From an uncultured Collinsella sp. (lineage in GTDB: Bacteria > Actinomycetota > Coriobacteriia > Coriobacteriales > Coriobacteriaceae), in contig UREZ01000061.1 in assembly GCA_900547025.1 (NCBI GenBank), forward strand, positions 1 to 11,082: a stretch of 11,082 nucleotides of DNA, given 5' to 3'. The notes beneath the pieces were generated by a model that saw only the letters and a program-made list of their open reading frames with translations, was not told the DNA's origin and did no database searches. Below, piece by piece: positions 1 to 7,492 of the stretch; positions within the stretch are counted from its first letter, which is position 1; each line of letters starts with the position of its first letter. The position numbers and the translations under genes are program-made.

Positions 1-1741
1 TGAGGGCGTTCAGACCAAGATCCTGCGCGTGCCGTTCCTGTATACTGCGTCTGCCGCGCTGGAGGACCCGTTTTTGGTGCCGCTGTTCGATGCGTGCTCG
101 ACCGGCTCGGTTGCTCTGCAGGGCGCGCAGGATGCGGCGTTTCCCCTGCTGTGCACCGAGGAGCTCGCGGTGCTAGTACGCCGTATCTTCGACAGCTGGG
201 ACGCCTCCTTTGAGACGCTCGACGTTGCCGATACCTTCCATCACACGGCGGGTGAGGTGGGCGACGCCCTCAAGGCGCTGTTCCCCGGCCTTGCCGTTGC
301 CTATGGCGATTCTGCCGGCTACGCCCTGCCCGCCAGCGACGTCGCCCGCGTGCGCTATGGCTGGTTTCAGCGGTACGACCTGCTGCGCGATCTTTCGACC
401 ATTCAAGTGCGTTGGGATGCTGGCCGCGCAAAGAAGGTCAACCCCTTGCGCGCCGCCATCGACCGCATCCAAATGCGCGCGCTGCCTATTAAATGCCTAG
501 AGACGGGCGTTGCCTGGGTTCTGTTCGAGGTACTGGAGCATTTGTTCTCCCAATCGGCCCAGCTCAACGTGCTCGATTATCGCCTGCTCTTCGTGGTACT
601 GATCGGCACGCTGTATGGCTTGGACTTTGGCCTGGTTGCGGCGCTGCTGGCGTCGGTGGGTTTGGCCGCGAGCTACTTTACTCAGTACGGCTATACCTTC
701 CAGGGCCTTTTCTACGAGCCGTCCAACTGGCTGCCGTTTATTGCGTACTTTGTTGTGGGTGCCGTGTGCGGCTATGTGCAGCTGCGCAACAGCGAAGCCA
801 TTAGGGCGGAGCGCGATCAAAACGAGCTCGTGCGCAACCGCAATACGTTCCTTACGCAGCTCTACCACGACGCGATCGAGGACAAGCGCGCGTACAGGCG
901 CCAGATCGTGGGTCGCCACGACAGCTTTGGCAAGATCTTTGCCGTGACGCAGGAGCTCGACGTGTTCAACCCACGCGACATCTATCGCAAGTGCTGCGAG
1001 CTTCTGGGCGAGATCCTCGAGAACGATTCAGTGGCGATCTACCATGTTTCGGGCGGGGCATTTGCACGCCTGGTGGCAGCAAGTCCCGCGATTGCCGAAG
1101 ATGCCGCACGTTCGCTCACGCTTGAGCAGCTTGCACCTCTTTTGGGCGACGGGGGTCGTTCGAATCTGTGGGTGAACCGCGAGCTGACGCCGGGGCTTCC
1201 CATGTTTGGATACGCGATCGAGCGCGACGGGGCACCCGCCGTGTTGATCTTTGTGCGCTGTGCGGCCCAGAACCAAATGACCCTCTATTATCAAAACCTG
1301 TTCCGCATCTTGTGCGGCCTGGTCGAAAGCGCGCTGGGCCGTGCCTTTGACTATGAGGCGGTGGCGCAGGATAAACGCTGCGTTGACGGCACTTGCGTGC
1401 TCAAACAGGCTGCCTTTGGCCAAGAGCTCGCGGCGGCGCAGGCGCTGGCAGATAGCAAGATGGGGAGTTTTTTGCTCCTGCGCGTGGTGCCGGGCATGGA
1501 GCCTGTCGGCGAGCTGGTGGGCGCAATTGGGTCGGCAATCCGCGAGAGCGACGCGGCGGGCTTGGTCGACGGCGACGTGCTCTACCTGCTTATGCGCCAG
1601 GCAAAGGCGTGCGATCTGCCCATTATCCGCGAGCGCCTGAGCGCAAAACAGATTGCGGTGGAACCCGTCGACGGCGAGGACATCGTGGAGCTGCTGCAGC
1701 ACATCTCTTACACCGGTGACGGTGAGGGGGGTGCCGCTTGA
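1..1741 (+). CDS. pelD: PelD-like c-di-GMP receptor, SDR-like N-terminal part (5' partial)
   Basis: PelD is the inner-membrane receptor that activates Pel polysaccharide synthesis when it binds cyclic di-GMP. The frame is open to the left edge (first full codon at base 2), so the true start is outside. Residue numbers here count from the GTG at 29. Residues 1-125 resemble the C-terminal half of an SDR/NAD-dependent epimerase (VPFLY near the start, then HHTAGE, LFPGL, YGWFQRYDLL). Hydrophobic segments follow at about 160-175, 186-215 and 234-252, then a charged, probably coiled-coil stretch (255-298). A GAF-like domain spans about 300-450 and a degenerate GGDEF domain about 455-560. That domain has the I-site R505-E-S-D508, five residues, then D-G-D-V-L (514-518) where an active cyclase has GGDEF. 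It therefore should bind c-di-GMP but not make it. R534 or R536 could supply the extra arginine seen in Pseudomonas PelD. The catalytic YxxxK of the SDR part would lie upstream and cannot be checked. The gene leads the Pel genes and overlaps pelE by 4 bases. Confidence 0.85.
   Translation, partial: EGVQTKILRVPFLYTASAALEDPFLVPLFDACSTGSVALQGAQDAAFPLLCTEELAVLVRRIFDSWDASFETLDVADTFHHTAGEVGDALKALFPGLAVAYGDSAGYALPASDVARVRYGWFQRYDLLRDLSTIQVRWDAGRAKKVNPLRAAIDRIQMRALPIKCLETGVAWVLFEVLEHLFSQSAQLNVLDYRLLFVVLIGTLYGLDFGLVAALLASVGLAASYFTQYGYTFQGLFYEPSNWLPFIAYFVVGAVCGYVQLRNSEAIRAERDQNELVRNRNTFLTQLYHDAIEDKRAYRRQIVGRHDSFGKIFAVTQELDVFNPRDIYRKCCELLGEILENDSVAIYHVSGGAFARLVAASPAIAEDAARSLTLEQLAPLLGDGGRSNLWVNRELTPGLPMFGYAIERDGAPAVLIFVRCAAQNQMTLYYQNLFRILCGLVESALGRAFDYEAVAQDKRCVDGTCVLKQAAFGQELAAAQALADSKMGSFLLLRVVPGMEPVGELVGAIGSAIRESDAAGLVDGDVLYLLMRQAKACDLPIIRERLSAKQIAVEPVDGEDIVELLQHISYTGDGEGGAA
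1724..1731 (+). promoter_or_regulatory. Ribosome binding site for pelE (supports TTG start)
   Basis: GAGGGGGG lies 6 bases before the TTG at 1738. It supports this rare start codon, which overlaps the pelD stop as TTGA. No ATG or GTG in the same frame lies closer to this site. Confidence 0.6.
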
Positions 1742-2643
1742 TCTCGCTTGTCGTTGCTGCCGTCTTGCTGCTGATTCATGCGCTGGTTTGCCTGATGCTG
1801 TGGACGCTCATGAAGCTGGGCCTGCTGCCGGTGCGCGGACACATGCTGGCTGTGATAGTGCTGGTGCCGCTGTGGGGCCCGTTGCTGGTGGTTCTGCTAT
1901 CGGTCCGCGGCGCGGTGTTTGGCGAGGGGCTGAAAGAGTCTGCGTTGGAGTCGCTGCGCTTTAACGATGACCTGCATCGCAGTATGTCGGTACCGAGTGG
2001 TGAGGACGATGCAGGCGTAGTGCCGCTCGAGGAGGCGCTCATCGTCAACGACCCGGCATACCGGCGCCGCCTAATGCTCTCCATGCTCACCGAGGAGCCC
2101 GACGCTTACCTGGCGCAGCTGCAGGCGGCTAAGCTTAACGACGACGTTGAGGTGGCGCACTATGCCGCGACGGCGGTGGCGCAGATCTCCAAAGAGTCCG
2201 ACCTTAAACTGCAGCAGCTGGAGCGTGCCTTTAAGACGGACCCGAGCGCGCAAAACCTCAACGAATACTGTGATTTTCTTGGTGAATACTTGGGCTCGGG
2301 CTTGGCCGAGGGGCGCGTGGCTCAGATTCAGCGCCAACAGTACGCGCGCCTGCTTGCGCGTCGCTGCGAGCGCGAGGATACCCTTGAGCTGCGCATTCGA
2401 TACGCGTCGGCGCTGGCCGATGTCGGACAGATCGACGAGGCGCAAGCCGTGACTGACCAGCTGGTGCTTGACGTGCCCGACGAGCAGGAGGTTTGGATGC
2501 TTTGCCTGCGCCTGGCCGTGATGCGCCGCGACGGTGAAGAGGTCCACCGTGTGATCGACGCGATTGACAAGCAACATGTGTATTTGAGCGCCGACAACCG
2601 CGAGCAGCTGGCGTTTTGGCGCGACGGGGAGGAGGCCCGATGA
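1738..2643 (+). CDS. pelE: PelE-like membrane TPR protein
   Basis: PelE is a small membrane protein with tetratricopeptide-type helices that works with PelD, PelF and PelG as part of the inner-membrane Pel synthase complex. The 301-residue product starts with two strongly hydrophobic segments (about 2-25 and 37-56). A short acidic linker with a LEEALIVNDP stretch follows, then an all-helical region from about 95 to the end. This region has repeat-like pairs of helices rich in alanine, leucine and arginine (for example around 205-275), as expected of TPR domains. Start choice: TTG at 1738, backed by a good ribosome site and by a hydrophobic N-terminus that begins at once. The call rests mostly on gene order between pelD and the deacetylase and on the 2-TM plus TPR layout, because PelE sequences diverge widely. 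Confidence 0.75.
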   Translation: MISLVVAAVLLLIHALVCLMLWTLMKLGLLPVRGHMLAVIVLVPLWGPLLVVLLSVRGAVFGEGLKESALESLRFNDDLHRSMSVPSGEDDAGVVPLEEALIVNDPAYRRRLMLSMLTEEPDAYLAQLQAAKLNDDVEVAHYAATAVAQISKESDLKLQQLERAFKTDPSAQNLNEYCDFLGEYLGSGLAEGRVAQIQRQQYARLLARRCEREDTLELRIRYASALADVGQIDEAQAVTDQLVLDVPDEQEVWMLCLRLAVMRRDGEEVHRVIDAIDKQHVYLSADNREQLAFWRDGEEAR

Positions 2644-4520
2644 GCATGGTGCAGCATATCCGCGACCGTGCGGGCCATTTTCGCTGGATGGGACTGCTCG
2701 TGGTGTGGGCGGTCTTTATTGCCATGGCTGCCGTGCTGCTGGTGGAGCGTGCCGGCGTGCAGTATAGTGCGGGCCAGCATAAGCTGGGGATGATTGCCGC
2801 CACCGACGCTACGCCTGCAAGCTCGGCAATCTTTGGCCAAAAACCCACGTGCCTGGTCATTACCGATTCCGATCAAGCTGGCGTCGAGGACGTAAAGGAG
2901 CAGTTCGACCAGATCCTGCTCGACATGAAGATCGCGCACCGCGACGTGGACCTTGCTCTGGATGGTACGGATGCCATTCCCTCGTTGACCTCCTTCGATC
3001 GTGTGATTTTGCTCATGCCGTCGCTCGATGGGCTCGGTACGCACCTGAGCGACATTATGAGTTGGGTGAGTGCCGGCGGTTCGCTTATGCTCGCCATGCC
3101 GCCGGATAACTCGAGCTATCTGCAAGTGATTGCCTCCAAGCTTGGCATTGAATCGGCCGGATATGACTATGTAAAAGCCGAAAGCATTGTGCCGAGCGAG
3201 GACTTTATGCTGGGCGGGGGAGAGCGCTACGAGCTCTCGGACCCCTTTGATTCGTCGCTTTCGGTATCGCTGCGCGAGACGGCTCGTGTGTGGGCTAAGA
3301 CCGGCGATGCGGGCGCCCCACTCATTTGGTCGAATGACTGCGGTAGCGGGCGCACCGTGGTTTGCAATATCGGTATCTATGACAAGGTCATGCGCGGCTT
3401 TTACGCCGCGGCGACCAGCCTCCTGGGCGATGCAACGGCCTATCCGGTCATCAACAGCGCCGTGTTCTTTTTGGACGACTTTCCTAGCCCCGTGCCCTCG
3501 GGCGATGGTACTTATATCAAGCGTGACTACGGCCTTTCCATTGCGGATTTTTACACCAAGGTCTGGTGGCCCGATCTGCAAAAGCTCGCGCAAAAATACG
3601 GCATTCGCTATACCGGCGTGATGATCGAAAACTACGAGGACGCGGTTAACCAGACCGAGCCTGCGCGCCAGGCCGATACCACGCAGTTTCGCTACTTTGG
3701 CGGCATGCTGCTGCAGATGGGCGGAGAGCTGGGCTTTCACGGCTACAACCATCAGCCTCTGGCGCTCTGGGATACCGATTACGGCACGCTGTATGACTAC
3801 AAGACCTGGAAGAACAAGGAAACGCTCGTCGCATCGCTCAACGAGCTTATCGCTTTCCAGGACGAGGTGCTGCCCAACGCGCACGGCTCGGTTTACGTGC
3901 CGCCGTCAAATATCCTTTCGGCCCGTGCGCGCAAGCTTATCGGCACCGACGTTCCGCGCATTAAGACCATCGCCAGTACGTATTTTGAGGATGGCACCGA
4001 TCTGCCCTACGTTCAGGAGTTTGGCGTGGCGAGCGATGGCATTGTGGAGCAGCCGCGCATTGTTTCGGGCGGCATGGTCGACGATTCCTATATGCGCCTG
4101 GCTGCCGTGTCCGAGCTAAACATGCACTATGTGAGCACGCATTTTATGCACCCGGACGACCTGCTCGATCCCGATCGCGGCGCCAAGGAGGGCTGGGAGG
4201 TCTACAAGGGCGGCCTGACCGACTACCTGGACTGGCTTAGCAAGTCTGCGCCCGACCTGCGGCGTCAGACCGGTTCGGAATGCTCGGGCGCCATCCAGCG
4301 CTTTTCGTCCGTGACGGTGAGCGTGGATACCAGTGCGGATGCCTGGACGCTCAGCCTGGGCAATTTCCACGACGAGGCGTGGCTCATGTTCCGCGCCAAC
4401 AACGGTGAGCCGGGTGCAGTTACGGGTGGCGAGATTACGCATCTGACGGGCGACCTGTACCTGATCAAAGCCACGGACAAGACGGTGACCATTGCACGCA
4501 AGGAGGGTGGCGACAAATGA
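2640..4520 (+). CDS. pelADA: Membrane-anchored DUF2194 / PelA-type polysaccharide deacetylase
   Basis: This is the likely Pel deacetylase. It would remove acetyl groups from N-acetylated hexosamines of the exported chain on the outer face of the membrane. The 626-residue protein starts at ATG 2640, preceded by GGAGG (2631-2635); a longer TTG start at 2616 has no ribosome site. An N-terminal membrane anchor (about residues 17-42) is followed by a Rossmann-like or flavodoxin-like domain (about 75-265), comparable to the middle domain of PelA. A (beta/alpha) deacetylase-like domain covers about 272-540. Its visible metal-site type motifs are F-L-D279-D280-F, H367-G-Y-N-H371 (the HxxxH pattern) and H501-F-M-H504-P-D-D. 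A VPPSN segment fits the substrate-loop motif. The last 70 residues look like a beta-sandwich. No PelA-type glycoside hydrolase domain is present, as in monoderm Pel loci where I recall the deacetylase (PelADA) being encoded alone. It overlaps both neighbours by 4 bases. Confidence 0.78.
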   Translation: MSMVQHIRDRAGHFRWMGLLVVWAVFIAMAAVLLVERAGVQYSAGQHKLGMIAATDATPASSAIFGQKPTCLVITDSDQAGVEDVKEQFDQILLDMKIAHRDVDLALDGTDAIPSLTSFDRVILLMPSLDGLGTHLSDIMSWVSAGGSLMLAMPPDNSSYLQVIASKLGIESAGYDYVKAESIVPSEDFMLGGGERYELSDPFDSSLSVSLRETARVWAKTGDAGAPLIWSNDCGSGRTVVCNIGIYDKVMRGFYAAATSLLGDATAYPVINSAVFFLDDFPSPVPSGDGTYIKRDYGLSIADFYTKVWWPDLQKLAQKYGIRYTGVMIENYEDAVNQTEPARQADTTQFRYFGGMLLQMGGELGFHGYNHQPLALWDTDYGTLYDYKTWKNKETLVASLNELIAFQDEVLPNAHGSVYVPPSNILSARARKLIGTDVPRIKTIASTYFEDGTDLPYVQEFGVASDGIVEQPRIVSGGMVDDSYMRLAAVSELNMHYVSTHFMHPDDLLDPDRGAKEGWEVYKGGLTDYLDWLSKSAPDLRRQTGSECSGAIQRFSSVTVSVDTSADAWTLSLGNFHDEAWLMFRANNGEPGAVTGGEITHLTGDLYLIKATDKTVTIARKEGGDK

Positions 4521-5944
4521 GAATCTGCTTGGTACTCGAGGGTTGCTACCCCTATGTGCACGGCGGCGTATCTACCTGGATGCATGGCTATATCCAGGCC
4601 ATGCCCGAGCACGAGTTTGTGCTGTGGGTGATCGGCGCGCATGCTGCCGACCGCGGCAAGTTTGTCTACGAGCTGCCCGGCAACGTGGTCGAGGTGCACG
4701 AGGTGTTCCTGGACGATGCTCTGCGGCTTTCGGGCGAGCAACATGAAGCCAGTTTTAACGACCGCGAGCGCGAGGCGCTACGCCGCCTGGTGTCGCTCTC
4801 CAATCCGGACTGGGACGTGCTGTTCGATATCTTTCAGCGCCGTCGCGTGCATCCGCTCTCGTTTTTGCAGAGCCGAACGTTTATGGACATCTTCCGCGAC
4901 GTGTGCCTGGCCGAGTACCCCTACACGCCCTTTGCCGATGCATTCCACACCATGCGCTCCATGTTGCTTCCCGTGCTCTACCTGTTGGGCAGCGAGTTGC
5001 CGGTGGCCGATGTGTACCATGCCATCTCGACCGGCTACGGTGGCCTGCTCGCCTGCCTGGGCTCAAGCGTTCACCATGCGCCGGTGCTGCTGACCGAGCA
5101 TGGCATCTATACCCGCGAGCGCGAGGAAGAGATCATTCGCGCCGATTGGGTGGTGCCGTCCTTTAAGGACCGCTGGATTCGCTTTTTCTACCTGCTTTCG
5201 GAGGAGATCTACCGCCGCGCCTTCCGCGTGACGAGTTTGTTCCATAACGCCCGCAAGACGCAGATTGATATGGGCTGCGATGCGGACAAATGCCTGGTCA
5301 TCCCCAACGGCATCCAGTTCGATCGCTTTAAGGATATTCCCTTAAAGACCGATGACGGCTGGGTGGACATTGGCGCGGTGGTGCGCCTGGCGCCCATCAA
5401 GGATGTTAAGACCATGATCTATGCCTTCTTTGAGCTGCACGAGCGCCTGCCCAAGGTGCGCCTGCACATCATGGGCGGCGTGGACGACGAGGAGTACGGC
5501 GCCGAGTGCCACGCGCTGGTCGAAACCCTGGGCGTGCGCGACCTGATCTTTACCGGCCGCGTCAACGTGGTCGAGTACATGGAAAAGCTCGACTTTACCA
5601 TTTTGACGAGCATCTCCGAGGGCCAGCCGCTCAGCGTGCTGGAGTCGCTTGCCGCGTGTCGTCCCTGCGTGACGACCGAGGTGGGCTGCTGCCGTGAGTT
5701 GCTCGAAGGCGCTCCGGGCGATGACTTTGGCGTGGCAGGTTTTGTGACGCCGCCTATGTATCGCAAGGGCTTGGCCGATGCCATGGAACGCATGTGCACA
5801 AGCCGCGCCCGTCGCATTGAGATGGGGGAGCGCGGCCAGCGTCGCGTTGCCACGTACTTCTTGCACGAGCAGATGCTCGCCAACTATCGCGCGCTGTACG
5901 ACGAGACGGCGCGTGCGTTTGACCTGCCCAGAGAGGGGGTGTAG
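4517..5944 (+). CDS. pelF: PelF, GT4-family Pel polysaccharide glycosyltransferase
   Basis: PelF is the cytosolic glycosyltransferase that polymerises Pel from UDP-activated hexosamines. The 475-residue product is near the usual length of about 500 and has the GT-B layout. The N-terminal Rossmann fold begins MRICLVLEGCYPYVHGGVSTW, with the nucleotide-sugar enzyme glycine pair at G16-G17. A TEHGIYTRERE stretch (from T193; E194, H195) is highly typical of PelF. The C-terminal Rossmann fold begins after P-N264-G-I. It contains the GT4 catalytic E-x7-E motif at E368 (SEGQPLSVLE, second glutamate E376). There are no membrane helices, so it should be recruited to the membrane by the PelD/E/G complex. 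Its ATG overlaps the deacetylase stop (ATGA) and the next gene begins 3 bases after its stop. This is the most secure call in the window. Confidence 0.93.
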   Translation: MRICLVLEGCYPYVHGGVSTWMHGYIQAMPEHEFVLWVIGAHAADRGKFVYELPGNVVEVHEVFLDDALRLSGEQHEASFNDREREALRRLVSLSNPDWDVLFDIFQRRRVHPLSFLQSRTFMDIFRDVCLAEYPYTPFADAFHTMRSMLLPVLYLLGSELPVADVYHAISTGYGGLLACLGSSVHHAPVLLTEHGIYTREREEEIIRADWVVPSFKDRWIRFFYLLSEEIYRRAFRVTSLFHNARKTQIDMGCDADKCLVIPNGIQFDRFKDIPLKTDDGWVDIGAVVRLAPIKDVKTMIYAFFELHERLPKVRLHIMGGVDDEEYGAECHALVETLGVRDLIFTGRVNVVEYMEKLDFTILTSISEGQPLSVLESLAACRPCVTTEVGCCRELLEGAPGDDFGVAGFVTPPMYRKGLADAMERMCTSRARRIEMGERGQRRVATYFLHEQMLANYRALYDETARAFDLPREGV

Positions 5945-5947
5945 CCG

Positions 5948-7492
5948 GTGGCCGGAATCGGTTTTGAGCTCAAGCGCCTGTTTAAGCGCAAGGGCCTGTT
6001 TGCCACGATGCGCGCCTATGGCTACGCCGGCATCGTGTGCACGGGCCCCATGCTGCTGGGCGTGCTGCTGCAGGTGGGCATCTTGGTGCTGTGCAGTCTG
6101 TGGGGCGTGGGACGCGCCAACCAGGATCTGCTGGTGTGCATGGTGACCTATACGCTTCTGGCGTCGCTTACGCTCACGAGCTTTTTCTCCATGCCCGTCA
6201 CGCGCTTTTTGGCGGACATGCTGTTTGCCGAGCGCGAAGAAGAGGTCTTGCCCTCGTTTTGGGGCTCCAACGCCATCATGCTCGTTGCGGGCACGGTGCT
6301 CTACGGCGTATTTTTGCTGTTCTCGGGCGCCACGCTGCTGCAGGGGCTGCTGTGCCTGTGGCTGTTCAATATTATGATCGTTAACTGGAACGGCATGAGC
6401 TACCTCACGGCCATTAAGGACTACCGGGGTATTCTGTGCAGCTTTGCCGCGGCCATTGGCGTGGCGTGCCTGTGTGCCTTGGCCGCGCTGGCACTGGGGC
6501 TGCCGCCCGTCGAGGGCCTGCTGGGCTCGATCGCCCTGGGCTACGGCGTGATGCTTGTCTGGGACGTGGTGCTGCTGTACCGGTATTTTCCGCAGAGCGA
6601 CCGCAGCCCCTGGCTCTTTTTGCGCTGGCTCGACCAGTTTATGCCGCTCGCGCTAACGGGCCTGTTTACCAACCTGGGACTCTTTGCACATCTGGTAATT
6701 ATTTGGGCCGGCCCCATTGGTGTGCAGGTCAAGGGCTTGTTTTATGGCGCACCCTACCACGATGTGCCGGCGCTCATTGCGTTTTTGACCATTCTGGTCA
6801 CGACCGTCAACTTTGTGGTGTCGGTCGAGGTTAACTTCTATCCGCGCTACCGCGACTACTACAGCCTGTTTAACGACGGCGGCGTGGTGGGCAACATCGT
6901 GGTGGCCGAGGAGGAAATGCTCGCCACGCTCAACCGGGAGCTGCGGTTTTGCGCGCTCAAGCAGCTGTTTGTGACGGCAGCGGTCATCTCGCTCGAGACC
7001 ACGGTGCTCTCGGCCCTGCCACTGGGCTTCAACAACCTGATGCACGGGTATTTCCGCACGCTGTGCGTGGGCTTTGGCCTGTATGCCGTGGGCAATACAG
7101 TGATGCTCATCTTGCTGTACTTTACCGACTACAAGGGCGCCGTGCTTGCCTCCGGGCTGTTCGCGGGCGTGGCGGGGCTGGCGACCATCGTCTCGCTGTT
7201 CTTTCCGCAGCAGTTTTATGGCTTTGGCTTTTTGCTCGGCGCGGCGGTGTTTTTTGTTGTGGCGCTCATGCGGCTCGATACCTATACCGCCAACTTGCCG
7301 TATCGTATCCTGAGTCAGCAGCCCATCGTGGCGACCGACAAGACGGGTCGCTTTACGGAGCTGGGCTGCTTGCTCGACCGTGCCGAACAGCGCTACGAGG
7401 AGCTGCGTCTAGAGGGCGAGCCGCATGGTGCGTTTGAGCGCACGGTGGTCCGTGTGTATCGCAATCGTTGGGGAGGTCCTGATGACCGATAG
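5948..7492 (+). CDS. pelG: PelG, 12-TM Pel exporter of the MOP superfamily
   Basis: PelG is the integral membrane protein thought to move the growing Pel chain across the cytoplasmic membrane, together with PelD and PelE. The 514-residue product opens with MAGIGFELKRLFKRKGLF, a hallmark of PelG. I count 12 hydrophobic segments between about residues 27 and 448, with charged loops such as YFPQSDRSPW and the PRYRDYYSLFNDGG loop around 300. This fits the MATE/flippase-like (MOP) fold. The GTG start at 5948 has GAGAGGGGG at 5931-5939, about 8 bases before it. The last 65 or so residues form a charged, non-membrane tail (LLDRAEQRYEELRLEGEP), so the protein is longer than Pseudomonas PelG (about 456). 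The stop lies 11 bases inside cotH. Confidence 0.92.
   Translation: MAGIGFELKRLFKRKGLFATMRAYGYAGIVCTGPMLLGVLLQVGILVLCSLWGVGRANQDLLVCMVTYTLLASLTLTSFFSMPVTRFLADMLFAEREEEVLPSFWGSNAIMLVAGTVLYGVFLLFSGATLLQGLLCLWLFNIMIVNWNGMSYLTAIKDYRGILCSFAAAIGVACLCALAALALGLPPVEGLLGSIALGYGVMLVWDVVLLYRYFPQSDRSPWLFLRWLDQFMPLALTGLFTNLGLFAHLVIIWAGPIGVQVKGLFYGAPYHDVPALIAFLTILVTTVNFVVSVEVNFYPRYRDYYSLFNDGGVVGNIVVAEEEMLATLNRELRFCALKQLFVTAAVISLETTVLSALPLGFNNLMHGYFRTLCVGFGLYAVGNTVMLILLYFTDYKGAVLASGLFAGVAGLATIVSLFFPQQFYGFGFLLGAAVFFVVALMRLDTYTANLPYRILSQQPIVATDKTGRFTELGCLLDRAEQRYEELRLEGEPHGAFERTVVRVYRNRWGGPDDR
7471..7476 (+). promoter_or_regulatory. Ribosome binding site deciding the cotH start
   Basis: GGGAGG lies 5 bases before ATG 7482 and inside the end of pelG. 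It favours this ATG over a further in-frame ATG at 7494. It also favours it over a longer reading frame beginning at GTG 7425, which would place extra residues before the lipoprotein signal. Confidence 0.6.

Noticed and set aside
29..31. GTG as the start of pelD
   Set aside because: There is no ribosome site before it, and the frame upstream reads on as SDR-like sequence (TKILRVPFLY). The gene is better seen as entering from outside the window.
2616..2639. TTG 2616 as the deacetylase start
   Set aside because: It lies inside pelE with no ribosome site and adds residues before the membrane anchor. ATG 2640 has GGAGG and the typical ATGA overlap.
2328..3884. 518-residue minus-strand open frame
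   Set aside because: It is antisense to pelE and the deacetylase, low-complexity and His/Arg-rich, with no motif.
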